In this document: positions 16,271 through 23,992 of the stretch, in pieces
Numbering within the stretch: position 1 is the stretch's first letter
Layout: each line of letters begins with the position of its first letter
Source: Aquincola sp.
GTDB taxonomy: Bacteria; Pseudomonadota; Gammaproteobacteria; Burkholderiales; Burkholderiaceae_C
Length of the DNA stretch: 40,699 nt
Assembly (NCBI GenBank): GCA_022841885.1
Contig: JALHQP010000020.1
Location: 1-40,699, forward strand
Direction of reading: 5' to 3'
The notes under the pieces: model-generated
What the model was told of the DNA's origin: nothing
The model's input: only the letters and a program-made list of their open reading frames with translations
The model's database searches: none
Translations under genes and position numbers: made by a program

Positions 16271-17011
16271 TCAGCTGACGGGTACCCAGCGCCCGTCCAC
16301 CAGCACCTCATGCGGCCCGAACTGCGCCTTGTAGGCCATCTTCGGGCTCTGCGCGATCCAGTAGCCCAGGTAGACATGCGGCAGGTGCAGGATGCGCGTC
16401 TGCTCGATCTGCCACAGCACGCTGTAGGTGCCGTAGCTGGCACCGGCGTCGGGTTCGTAGAAGGTGTAGACGGCCGACAGGCCGTCTTCGAGCACGTCGA
16501 GGATGCTGACCATCTTCAGCGCGCCGAGCGTCTCGCCCTCGCGCGCCGGCTCGCGGAACTCGACCAGGCGCGAGTTGACGCGGCTTTGCAGCAGGAACTG
16601 GGTGTACTGGTCGACGCTGTCGTGGTCCATGCCACCGCCGGCGTGGCGGCCGCTCTGGTAGCGCAGGTAGAGCTGGTAATGCTCGGGCAGGAAGCCCAGG
16701 CGCAACACGCGCGCGACCAGGTGCTGGTGCGCCTTCCAGGCCCGGCGCTGGCTGCGCGTGGGCTCGAAGGTTGCCGCCGGCACGCGCAGCGGCACGCAGG
16801 CACGGCAGCCGTCGCAATGGGGGCGGTAGGTGAACATGCCGCTGCGCCGGAAGCCCGCGGCCACCAGGCCCGAGTAGGCGTCGGCGTTGATCAGGTGGCT
16901 CGGCGTGGCGACCTGCGAGCGCGCCAGGCGGCCCGCGATGTAGCTGCACGGGTAGGGCGCGGTCGCATAGAACTGCAGCGACGCGAGCGGAAGTTCCTTC
17001 AGGGCCGTCAT
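16271..17011 (-). CDS. bpt: Aspartate/glutamate leucyltransferase (Bpt)
   Basis: Bpt transfers leucine from leucyl-tRNA to proteins with N-terminal Asp or Glu, marking them for ClpS/ClpAP degradation. The 246-residue protein has the ATE-type N-terminus with a cysteine cluster ([16 protein letters not shown], then [12 protein letters not shown]) and the C-terminal acyltransferase region with SVYTFYEP-like ([10 protein letters not shown]), SYGTYSVL and [11 protein letters not shown]. Length fits Bpt rather than the larger eukaryotic ATE1. Its ATG overlaps the aat stop (ATGA), pairing the two N-degron transferases. It is the last gene of the minus-strand run and converges with the phospholipase gene nine bases away. 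Confidence 0.94.
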   Translation of the reverse strand: MTALKELPLASLQFYATAPYPCSYIAGRLARSQVATPSHLINADAYSGLVAAGFRRSGMFTYRPHCDGCRACVPLRVPAATFEPTRSQRRAWKAHQHLVARVLRLGFLPEHYQLYLRYQSGRHAGGGMDHDSVDQYTQFLLQSRVNSRLVEFREPAREGETLGALKMVSILDVLEDGLSAVYTFYEPDAGASYGTYSVLWQIEQTRILHLPHVYLGYWIAQSPKMAYKAQFGPHEVLVDGRWVPVS

Positions 17012-17775
17012 GCGGGTGTGCTCACCGTGCCGGGCGCGAGCAGGTGCGCCCAGTGCGCCGGATCATAGGTCCAACGCGCCGGCCCCTCGGCCCCCAAGGT
17101 GAGGGCGAGGTGGCGCTCGAAGGCGTCGCGCGGCATCTCGCGCGCGCCCAGGCTGGCCAGGTGGCTGGTGGCCTGCTGGCAATCGATCAGCTCGATGCCC
17201 TGCGCGCGGCAGAAGGCCACCAGCGCGGCGAGCGCGATCTTCGACGCGTCGGTGGCGTGCGAGAACATCGACTCGCCGTAGAACATGCGGCCGAGGTTGA
17301 CGCCATACAGGCCGCCCGCCAGGCGGCCGTCGACCCAGGTCTCGACGCTGTGCACCGCGCCGGCGCGGTGCCAGTCGGTGTAGGCGCGCCGCAGCGCCGG
17401 TACGATCCAGGTGCCACGCTGGCCCTCGCGCGGCGTCTGTGCGCAGGCGGCGATCACCTGCTCGAAGGCGCTGTCGAAGCGGATCTCGCAGCCCGGTGTG
17501 GCGAGGAAGCGGTGCAGCGTCTTCTTGAGCGAACGGTGCAGCTTGAATCCGGCCACCGGCAGCACCATGCGCGGGTCGGGCGACCACCACAGCACGGGCT
17601 GACCGCGGCTGTACCAGGGGAAGATGCCGTGGCGGTAGGCCTGCTCCAGGCGCCAGGGCGTCAGGCGCCCGCCGGCGGCGAGCAGGCCCGGCGCTTCGCT
17701 GTGCGGGCCGAGCGCCGCGCTGGTGGGCGGGAAGGGCGTGTGGTCGGCGGGGTCGTCAGGCAGCCAGGCGATCAC
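17008..17775 (-). CDS. aat: Leucyl/phenylalanyl-tRNA--protein transferase
   Basis: Aat adds Leu or Phe from tRNA to proteins with N-terminal Lys or Arg, making them ClpS substrates. The 255-residue protein shows the conserved blocks [65 protein letters not shown] and [16 protein letters not shown]. The start appears to be GTG at 17775 (MIAWLPDDP...), which gives a standard N-terminus. It follows the VWA gene after 18 bases and overlaps bpt by four, so it is probably co-transcribed with the MoxR cluster although functionally distinct. Confidence 0.95.
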   Translation of the reverse strand: MIAWLPDDPADHTPFPPTSAALGPHSEAPGLLAAGGRLTPWRLEQAYRHGIFPWYSRGQPVLWWSPDPRMVLPVAGFKLHRSLKKTLHRFLATPGCEIRFDSAFEQVIAACAQTPREGQRGTWIVPALRRAYTDWHRAGAVHSVETWVDGRLAGGLYGVNLGRMFYGESMFSHATDASKIALAALVAFCRAQGIELIDCQQATSHLASLGAREMPRDAFERHLALTLGAEGPARWTYDPAHWAHLLAPGTVSTPA

Positions 17776-17793
17776 CAGGCGATCACCGCGCGC

Positions 17794-18825
17794 TCAGGCC
17801 ACGCGGCCGAACCACCACACGGACAGCCCCGCGGCCACCAGCGTGAGCAGGGCGCCGAGGCCGGCGAACAGCGCGCTGATCTCGGTCTCCTTCTTCTGCG
17901 CCGACAGGCGCGTGCCGAGCGACTGGTAGACCTTCTTGAGGTCGATCGCATTGCCGGCATAGAAGTACTCGGCGCGTGTGGCCATCGCCACCTGCTTGAG
18001 CGTCTCTTCGTCCAGGCGCACCCGCATGCTCCAGCCCTCGAAGCCGATCGTGTCGCCTTCCTTGGTGCCGATGCCCACGGTGTAGACCTTGACGCCACGG
18101 TCGGCCGCCATCCTGGCGGCGTCCATCGAGTCGGGGCCGGTGGTGCGCTGGCCGTCGGTGAGCAGGATGATCGCCGCCGAGTTGTAGCTGCCGGGCTCGA
18201 CCGGGGTGAACTCCTTCTCCTTCGGCGGCTCGCCCAGTGCCTTGGGCATCAGGCGCGCGCCCGTCACCTGCGACAGGTCGATGCCGGCGTCGGGAAAGAT
18301 CGCCGCCAGGCTCAGGATCAGGCCGCTGCCGATGGCGGTGGCGCGCTGCAGCTGGAAGCGGTCAATCGCGGCGGCCACGTCCTCACGGCTGAGCGTCGGC
18401 GGCTGCACGATGGCGGCCGTGCCGGCGAAGGACACCACGCCCACGCGCACCGTGCGCGGCAGCTCGGCGATGAAGGCCTTGGCGGCGTTCTGCGACGCGA
18501 CCAGGCGGTTCGGCTCCACGTCGGTGGCGCGCATCGAGCCCGACACGTCCATCGCCAGGATGATGGTCTGCTCCACCAGCGGCAGCGTCACCACCGCGGT
18601 CGGGCGCGCGCTGGCGACGATCAGCGCGGCCAGCGCCAGCAGCAGCAGGGCGGGCGGCACATGGCGCCGCCACAGGCGCTGCTGGCCCATCGCCTCCTTG
18701 ACGATGGCCAGGCTCGACCAGGCCAGCGCCGTCTTCTTGCGCCGCTTGAGCAGCCAGACATAGGCCCACACCAGCAGTGGCAGCAGCAAGAGCAGCCACA
18801 GCGCTTCTTGCCAGAGGAAGCTCAT
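17794..18825 (-). CDS. Membrane-anchored VWA-domain protein (BatA-like)
   Basis: A 343-residue protein with two N-terminal membrane segments (about residues 8-25 and 57-73), a von Willebrand A domain facing the periplasm with the MIDAS motif DVSGSM at 93-98 and a later ILLTDG strand, and a C-terminal membrane segment (about 318-338). This is the BatA/aerotolerance layout that accompanies MoxR ATPases and DUF58 proteins. Such modules are thought to assemble or activate metal-containing or membrane complexes, but the client here is unknown. It is the third gene of protease-moxR-DUF58-VWA. The 70-base gap before it carries a GC-rich repeat. No BatB-E-type TPR partner is present. Confidence 0.88.
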   Translation of the reverse strand: MSFLWQEALWLLLLLPLLVWAYVWLLKRRKKTALAWSSLAIVKEAMGQQRLWRRHVPPALLLLALAALIVASARPTAVVTLPLVEQTIILAMDVSGSMRATDVEPNRLVASQNAAKAFIAELPRTVRVGVVSFAGTAAIVQPPTLSREDVAAAIDRFQLQRATAIGSGLILSLAAIFPDAGIDLSQVTGARLMPKALGEPPKEKEFTPVEPGSYNSAAIILLTDGQRTTGPDSMDAARMAADRGVKVYTVGIGTKEGDTIGFEGWSMRVRLDEETLKQVAMATRAEYFYAGNAIDLKKVYQSLGTRLSAQKKETEISALFAGLGALLTLVAAGLSVWWFGRVA

Positions 18826-18845
18826 TGGACCCCCTTGGCCCTACG

Positions 18846-18886
18846 GGCCGTCCCCCCGAGGGGGCGCGAGTGCCTTCGGAACGGCC
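18846..18886. repeat. GC-rich intergenic repeat (copy 2) between DUF58 and VWA genes
   Basis: CCCCC/GGGGG around CGA (18853-18864) sits within an outer GGCCGT (18846-18851)/ACGGCC (18881-18886) stem. The part 18861-18886 (GGGGCGCGAGTGCCTTCGGA then ACGGCC) matches 7366-7391 with a few changes. Within a gene run it may stabilise or attenuate the transcript between the two genes. Confidence 0.5.
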
Positions 18887-18895
18887 GTGCGGCAC

Positions 18896-19828
18896 TCATG
18901 CGTGTCTCCGGGACAAAGGCATCGCGCCGGCAACCATGCGGCTGCGCTGACGGCGCGCATCGACGAAGGAAAGAATGGCGTCCCCGAGGTCGCCCTCGGT
19001 GGTCAGTTCGAGCGTGTCGACGCCGGCACGGGCCAACGCGCCGCGCAGCTCGGCCTCGCGGCGCGCGGCGGCAGCCTCGAAGCGCTCGCGAAAGCCTCGT
19101 GCGCCGGTGTCGACGAAGATCTGCTCGCCGGTCTCGGCGTCCTGCATCAGCACCAGGCCGAGCTCGGGCAGGGTCATCTCGAGCGGGTCGTACAGGCGCA
19201 CGGCCACCACGTCGTGGCGTTGCGCCAGGCGGGCCAGCGAGGCCTCCCAGCCGGACTCGCTGATGAAGTCCGAGATCACGAACACCGCCGAACGGCGCTT
19301 GATCGACGGCCGCGCGCGCTCGATCAGGTCGGCCAGGCGCGTGGTGCCGGCCGCCGCAGCAGTCGGCCGCGCACGCATGCGCTGCATCAGGTGCAGCACG
19401 TGCATGCGCCCGCCCTTGGCCGGCAGCACGGTGTCCACCGCGTTGCCGTACAGCACCGCGCCGGCGCGGTTGCCGTGGCGCAGCACCAGGCTGGCCATCA
19501 CGCCGACGAACGCTTCGCTGACTTCGCGCTTGCGGCGCTGCGAGCCGAAGTCGATCGACGGGCTCAGATCGAGCAGGAACCAGGCCGTCAGGTCGCGCTC
19601 CTCGAGGAACTCGCGCACATGCGGCACCGTCAGGCGCGCGGTGACGTTCCAGTCGATGTGGCGCACGTCGTCGTGCAACTGGTACTCGCGCAGGTCGGCC
19701 AGGTCGACGCCATGGCCACGGAACAGCGTGCGGTAGTCGCCCTGCAGCGCGCCGTCCAGGCGCTTGAGCACCGTCCACTCCAGCTTCTGGAGCAGGGCCT
19801 GGGGCGAGGGCAGCACCGCGTCGGACAT
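18896..19828 (-). CDS. DUF58 domain-containing protein
   Basis: A 310-residue soluble protein. The DUF58 signature is DYRTLFRGHGVDLADLREY then HDDVRHIDWNVTAR at about residues 40-70. A VWA-like core with LLDLSPSIDFGS follows. DUF58 proteins always travel with MoxR ATPases and probably act as the adaptor to the VWA partner. The start is chosen at the ATG 19828 (MSDAVLPSPQALLQ); an ATG eight codons earlier lies too close to the moxR stop to be likely. Seven bases separate it from moxR, so they are coupled. Biochemical function is unproven for the family. Confidence 0.88.
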   Translation of the reverse strand: MSDAVLPSPQALLQKLEWTVLKRLDGALQGDYRTLFRGHGVDLADLREYQLHDDVRHIDWNVTARLTVPHVREFLEERDLTAWFLLDLSPSIDFGSQRRKREVSEAFVGVMASLVLRHGNRAGAVLYGNAVDTVLPAKGGRMHVLHLMQRMRARPTAAAAGTTRLADLIERARPSIKRRSAVFVISDFISESGWEASLARLAQRHDVVAVRLYDPLEMTLPELGLVLMQDAETGEQIFVDTGARGFRERFEAAAARREAELRGALARAGVDTLELTTEGDLGDAILSFVDARRQRSRMVAGAMPLSRRHA

Positions 19829-19835
19829 CGTGGGC

Positions 19836-20846
19836 TCAGCCGTTGACGGCAACGCGTTCGTGCGTCAGCGGGCGTGCCGGCGCCGGAAGCGCCTTGACGA
19901 TGCGCTGGACGAAGCTGTCGGGCGTGACGCCGTCGGCCAGCGCCTCGTAGGTCAGCGTCACGCGGTGGCGCAGCACGTCGGGCACGAGGTCGAGCAGGTC
20001 TTCCGGCAGCGCATAGGCACGGCCGCGCAGGAAGGCCAGCGCGCGCGCGCCCTCGATCAGCCAGATGGTCGCGCGCGGGCTGGCGCCGAAGGCCACGTAC
20101 TTGGCCAGGTCCGCCTGCCCCACTTTCGCCGGTTCGCGCGTCGCGGCCACCAGCTTGACGGCGTAGCTGATCAGCGACGGGTCGACGTAGGCGGCGCGGC
20201 ACTCGCGCTGCAGTTGGGCCAGCTGCTCGGTCGTGATCACCGAGGCCACTTCGATCGCGGGGCCGATGACGCGCTCGACGATCACGAACTCCTCGTCCTC
20301 GCTCGGGTAGCCGACCAGCACCTTCATCATGAAGCGGTCGACCTGGGCCTCGGGCAGCGGGTAGGTGCCTTCGGTCTCGATCGGGTTTTGCGTCGCCATC
20401 ACCAGGAAGGGCTCGGGCACCTTGTGCGTCTGCCCGGCGATCGTGACCTGGCGCTCCTGCATCACCTCGAGCAGCGCGCTCTGCACCTTGGCCGGCGCGC
20501 GGTTGATTTCGTCGGCCAGCAACAGGTTGGTGAACACCGGCCCCAGCGTGGTGCTGAAGTCGCCGCTTTTCTGGTTGTAGATGCGCGTGCCGATCAGGTC
20601 GGCCGGCACCAGGTCGGGCGTGAACTGGATGCGTTTGAACTGGCCGGAGAACGAACGCGCCAGCGTCTTCACCGTCAGCGTCTTGGCCAGACCCGGCACG
20701 CCTTCGACCAGCAGGTGGCCCTGGGCCAGCATCGCCACCATCACGCGTTCGAGGAATTTGTCCTGCCCCACGACGACGCGCTTGACCTCGTAGAGCAGCT
20801 GCTCCATCAAGCTGCCGGTTTCACTCGCGCCGATGCGTTCAGACAT
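19836..20846 (-). CDS. MoxR-family AAA+ ATPase
   Basis: A 336-residue AAA+ ATPase: Walker A GVPGLAKT at 49-56, Walker B LLLADEINRA with D112-E113, sensor ATQNPIETEGTYPLPEAQVD, and a C-terminal lid with GASPRATIWLIEGARALA. MoxR ATPases act as chaperones that insert cofactors or remodel partners through VWA proteins, whose genes follow here. Length is standard. It begins 24 bases after the protease stop, with AGGAG ahead of the ATG. The protease-moxR-DUF58-VWA order suggests a cell-envelope maintenance role, which is inferred from context. Confidence 0.92.
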   Translation of the reverse strand: MSERIGASETGSLMEQLLYEVKRVVVGQDKFLERVMVAMLAQGHLLVEGVPGLAKTLTVKTLARSFSGQFKRIQFTPDLVPADLIGTRIYNQKSGDFSTTLGPVFTNLLLADEINRAPAKVQSALLEVMQERQVTIAGQTHKVPEPFLVMATQNPIETEGTYPLPEAQVDRFMMKVLVGYPSEDEEFVIVERVIGPAIEVASVITTEQLAQLQRECRAAYVDPSLISYAVKLVAATREPAKVGQADLAKYVAFGASPRATIWLIEGARALAFLRGRAYALPEDLLDLVPDVLRHRVTLTYEALADGVTPDSFVQRIVKALPAPARPLTHERVAVNG

Positions 20847-20870
20847 TCGATGGGCTCCTGGAGGGAAGGG

Positions 20871-21830
20871 CTAGAAGGGCGGCAGGCCGACGGCCTGGGC
20901 GGCGTTCTCGATCGGCACCGCAAAACCGATGCCGACGAAGAAACGCTCCTGCGTCGGGTTGTAGATCGCGGTCACGATGCCCACCACCTCGCCGTCGTCG
21001 GTGACCAGCGGGCCGCCCGAGTTGCCGGGGTTGGCCGCGGCGTCGAACTGGATCAGGTTGGTGAGGATGCGCTGCCCTTCCGGCGAGCGGAACTCGCGCT
21101 TCAGCCCGGAGACGACACCGTGCGACACCGAGGGGCCGATGCCGAAGGGGAAACCGACTGCGGTGACGCGGTCGCCCGGCGCCAGGTCATTCGTGCTGCG
21201 CAAGGTCGCGGGTTGCAGATCGTCGGGGATGCGCCGCGCCTTGAGCACCGCCAGGTCGTGCTGCGGCTGCAGGCCCACGATGTCGGCATCGGACTCGAGG
21301 CCGTCGGCGAAGATCACCTTGATGCGGCGCGACCCGTACACCACGTGCAGGTTGGTCAGGATGGTGCCGTTCTCCAGGATCACCACGCCGCTGCCGACGC
21401 CGCGCTCGTCGGGCTCCTCGTACTCCGGGCCCATCAAGGGCTTGCCCTTGGGGCCGGCGTCGGCCTTGCGCTCGCCAGCGGGTTTGCCCTCGGGCCGCGA
21501 ATAGCCGATCACCTTGACCACCGAACCGCGCACCGCGGCATAGGCCTTGGCGGCGGGCGAGGGCAGGTTGGTCTTGGCCAGCGTGTGCAGGACCGCGCGG
21601 TCGATGTCCTTCTGCGTCAGCGGTTTGGGCAGCAGGCGCGGGCCGTATTGCCAGGCCAGCGCGCCGATCAGCAGCAGGCCGAGCAGCGCGAGGGTCTTGC
21701 GCCGCCACGACCAAGGGCGCGCCGCAGCGGCCACGGCGACCGGCGCCGCCTCGGCCGGTGCAGGCACCACCGGCGGCGCCGACGCTGCAGGCCGCCGGGG
21801 GGCGCTGTAGAGCGGGGTTCGCTGCTTCAT
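20871..21830 (-). CDS. Membrane-anchored trypsin-like serine protease (S1C, no PDZ)
   Basis: A 319-residue protein: a Pro/Ala-rich cytoplasmic N-terminus (1-45), one membrane segment (about 46-60), then a periplasmic S1C protease domain. The catalytic triad is H162 (LTNLHVV), D192 (HDLAVL) and S271 (NPGNSGGP). HtrA/DegS relatives normally carry one or two PDZ domains after the protease; here the chain ends about 48 residues after the catalytic serine, so no PDZ is present. ATG 21830 has AGGAGT at good distance; a longer open frame of 14 codons upstream is not needed. It is the first gene of the MoxR run and divergent from tatD, 67 bases away. Confidence 0.88.
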   Translation of the reverse strand: MKQRTPLYSAPRRPAASAPPVVPAPAEAAPVAVAAAARPWSWRRKTLALLGLLLIGALAWQYGPRLLPKPLTQKDIDRAVLHTLAKTNLPSPAAKAYAAVRGSVVKVIGYSRPEGKPAGERKADAGPKGKPLMGPEYEEPDERGVGSGVVILENGTILTNLHVVYGSRRIKVIFADGLESDADIVGLQPQHDLAVLKARRIPDDLQPATLRSTNDLAPGDRVTAVGFPFGIGPSVSHGVVSGLKREFRSPEGQRILTNLIQFDAAANPGNSGGPLVTDDGEVVGIVTAIYNPTQERFFVGIGFAVPIENAAQAVGLPPF

Positions 21831-21893
21831 GCTGACTCCTGCCGCACAGATGCCACAGTAGCACGGCCCCAATGCCCATGCACGCCCGTGTCG

Positions 21894-21899
21894 GACAAT
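21894..21899 (+). promoter_or_regulatory. GACAAT -10-like hexamer before tatD
   Basis: GACAAT ends eight bases before the ATG at 21907. If it is the -10 box, transcription would begin at or next to that ATG and the message would be leaderless. The same spacing occurs before otnK and the M61 peptidase gene. No -35 box is recognisable. Confidence 0.35.
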
Positions 21900-21906
21900 G
21901 TCACCG

Positions 21907-22740
21907 ATGACACCCTCGACGCAGTGGGTCGACAGCCACTGCCATCTCGACGCGCGGGAATTCGACCCCGACCGCGAGGCCGTGCTGGCCCGGGCGCGCG
22001 CCGCCGGCGTGACGATGCAGGTGCTGCCGGCCGTGGACGTGGCCGGTTTCGACGCGGTCCGCGCGCTGGCGCACCGCGCCGGGCTGGCCTATGCGCTGGG
22101 TATCCACCCGCTTTACGTCGATCGCGCCGCCGACGGAGATCTGGAGCGTCTGGCGGCGGCGCTCGAAGTGCACCGCGACGACCCGCGCCTTGTGGCGGTG
22201 GGCGAGATCGGCCTCGACCACTTCGTGCCCGGCCTGGACCGCCAGCGCCAGGAGTACTTTTATGCCGAACAGCTCAAGCTCGCGCGCCGTTTCGATCTGC
22301 CCGTCATCCTGCACGTGCGACGCTCGGCTGACGGGCTGCTCAAGCAGCTGCGGCGCATCGACATGGCCGGCGGCATCGCGCATGCCTTCAACGGCAGTGA
22401 GGCGCAGGCCCGGCAGTTCGCCGAGCGCGGCTTCAAGCTCGGCTTCGGCGGCGCGATGAGCTTCGAGCGCGCCTTGCAGATCCGCCACCTCGCCACGCAA
22501 CTGCCCGACGAGGTACCGGTGCTCGAGACCGACGCGCCGGACATTCCGCCGCAGTGGCTGTACATCAAGGCGGCCGAGCGCGCGGCGCGGCCGCCGGCGC
22601 GCAACGAGCCGGCCGAACTGCCGCGCATCGCCGCCACGCTGGCCGGTCTGCGCGGCTGGACCCTGGCGCAGACGGCCGAACGCACCACCGCCAATGCCTG
22701 CACGGCGCTGCCGCGGCTCGCGCCCTTGCTCGCCGCATGA
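21907..22740 (+). CDS. TatD-family metal-dependent DNase
   Basis: A TIM-barrel metallohydrolase of the TatD family (277 residues from ATG 21907; an ATG at 21898 would add three). Metal ligands are visible in order: HCH in DSHCHLD, E in VAVGEIGLDH, H in LPVILHVRR, H in IAHAFNG and D in VLETDAPD. TatD proteins are 3'-5' exonucleases for DNA and possibly RNA, active in repair and degradation. I prefer 21907 because the promoter-like GACAAT ends at 21899 and overlaps the other ATG; neither start has a Shine-Dalgarno. It leads a run of four genes with 4-base overlaps (tatD, glycosylase, SpeE-like, GspE-like). Confidence 0.9.
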   Translation: MTPSTQWVDSHCHLDAREFDPDREAVLARARAAGVTMQVLPAVDVAGFDAVRALAHRAGLAYALGIHPLYVDRAADGDLERLAAALEVHRDDPRLVAVGEIGLDHFVPGLDRQRQEYFYAEQLKLARRFDLPVILHVRRSADGLLKQLRRIDMAGGIAHAFNGSEAQARQFAERGFKLGFGGAMSFERALQIRHLATQLPDEVPVLETDAPDIPPQWLYIKAAERAARPPARNEPAELPRIAATLAGLRGWTLAQTAERTTANACTALPRLAPLLAA

Positions 22741-23237
22741 GCCGCCCGCTGCTTCAGGGCCTGGCGCCGGTCGCCCCGCGGAACGCGCGCCTCCTGGTGC
22801 TCGGCAGCTTCCCGGGCGCGGCCTCGCTGGCCGCCCAGAAGTACTACGCCCACCCGCGCAACCAGTTCTGGCCGATCCTGTCGTCGCTGTGGGGCGTGGA
22901 CCTGGTGGCGCAGTCCTATGCGCGGCGCATCGCCGAGTCGCGCCGGCGCGGCCTGGCAATCTGGGACGTGTACGCCGCCTGCCGGCGCGAGGGCAGCCTG
23001 GACAGCGCGATCGACGCTGCCGAGCCGAACGACCTGGCCGGCCTGGCGTCGCGGCTGCCGCGGCTGGCCGCGATCGCGCACAACGGCGGCGAGTCGGCGC
23101 GCTCGATGCGCATCACGCGCGCGCTCGGCGTGCCGGTGCACCACCTGCCCTCGACCAGCCCGGCCAACGCGAGCTGGAGCTTCGAGCGCAAGCTGGCGGC
23201 CTGGCGCGAGGTGTTCGAGCAGGCGGGGATCGCATGA
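22737..23237 (+). CDS. DNA-deoxyinosine glycosylase (UDG family 6, HDG)
   Basis: A 166-residue protein of the uracil-DNA glycosylase superfamily. Recognisable blocks are LLVLGSFPGAASL (the first active-site loop, G-S-F-P-G), KYYAHPRNQFWPILSSL, AHNGGESA and HLPSTSPANAS. These correspond to family 6 (hypoxanthine-DNA glycosylase), which removes deaminated adenine and in some members uracil. The ATG overlaps the tatD stop (ATGA), placing two DNA-processing enzymes together. The annotation as HDG is from motif recognition; activity on hypoxanthine versus uracil is not predictable here. Confidence 0.87.
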   Translation: MSRPLLQGLAPVAPRNARLLVLGSFPGAASLAAQKYYAHPRNQFWPILSSLWGVDLVAQSYARRIAESRRRGLAIWDVYAACRREGSLDSAIDAAEPNDLAGLASRLPRLAAIAHNGGESARSMRITRALGVPVHHLPSTSPANASWSFERKLAAWREVFEQAGIA

Positions 23238-23992
23238 GCGAGCACGGCCACCTGCCCAGCGCCACGATCTCCGAGCAGGACGGCGTGCGTTACCTGCACC
23301 TCGACTCGCCCTGGGTGCAAGGCGCCATGTTGGTGCGCGCGCCGCGCGTGATCGTGCTCGAGTACGTCCAGCGCATGACGGCCTGGATGTTGTGGCGACC
23401 GGCCGCCGAGTTCGCGCGCGGCCACGCGGTGCAGCTCGGCCTGGGGGCGGGCTCGTTGACGCGCTTCTGCCACGGCGTGCTGAAGATGGACCGCGTGACC
23501 GCGGTCGAGCTCAACCCCGCGGTGATCGCCGCCTGTCGGCACGGCTTCAAGCTGCCGGCCGACGACCGCCGCCTGAATGTCGTCGAAGCCGACGCCGGCA
23601 CCTGGGTCGGCGACCCCGCGCATCGCAGCCGAGTGGACGTGCTCAACGTCGACCTCTACGACCACGAAGCCGCGGCGCCCGTGCTCGACAGCGCGACCTT
23701 CTACGCCGACTGCCGCGCCGTGCTGACCGAAGGCGGGGTGATGACGGTGAACCTGTTTGGCCGCGCCTCGAGCTTCGAGGCCAGTGCGGCGCGCATCGCG
23801 GCCGCCTTCGGCCGCGACCAGGTCTGGAGCCTGCGGCCGACCCAGGAGGGCAACACCATCGTCGTGGCGGCGCGCGGCGTGGCCGTGCCCGAGCGTGAGG
23901 AACTTCTCGACCGGGCCGCTACGATCGAGCAGCGCACCGGCCTGCCGGCCCGAAAGTGGCTGAGGATGGTGCGACCATTGGCGCCTCCATGA
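23234..23992 (+). CDS. Spermidine synthase-like (polyamine aminopropyltransferase-fold) protein
   Basis: A 252-residue Rossmann methyltransferase-fold protein of the SpeE type: VQLGLGAGSLTRFCHGVL is the nucleotide-binding loop, VTAVELNPAVIAACR carries the acidic residue ending strand 2, and DVLNVDLYDHEAAAPVLDS is the region where spermidine synthases have a D-x-x-D catalytic pair. The typical GGG(D/E)G loop is replaced by GLGAGS, and the N-terminal beta-sheet domain is short, so true aminopropyl transfer is doubtful and a methyltransferase-like role is possible. It overlaps the glycosylase by four bases and the GspE-like gene by four. Confidence 0.75.
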   Translation: MSEHGHLPSATISEQDGVRYLHLDSPWVQGAMLVRAPRVIVLEYVQRMTAWMLWRPAAEFARGHAVQLGLGAGSLTRFCHGVLKMDRVTAVELNPAVIAACRHGFKLPADDRRLNVVEADAGTWVGDPAHRSRVDVLNVDLYDHEAAAPVLDSATFYADCRAVLTEGGVMTVNLFGRASSFEASAARIAAAFGRDQVWSLRPTQEGNTIVVAARGVAVPEREELLDRAATIEQRTGLPARKWLRMVRPLAPP

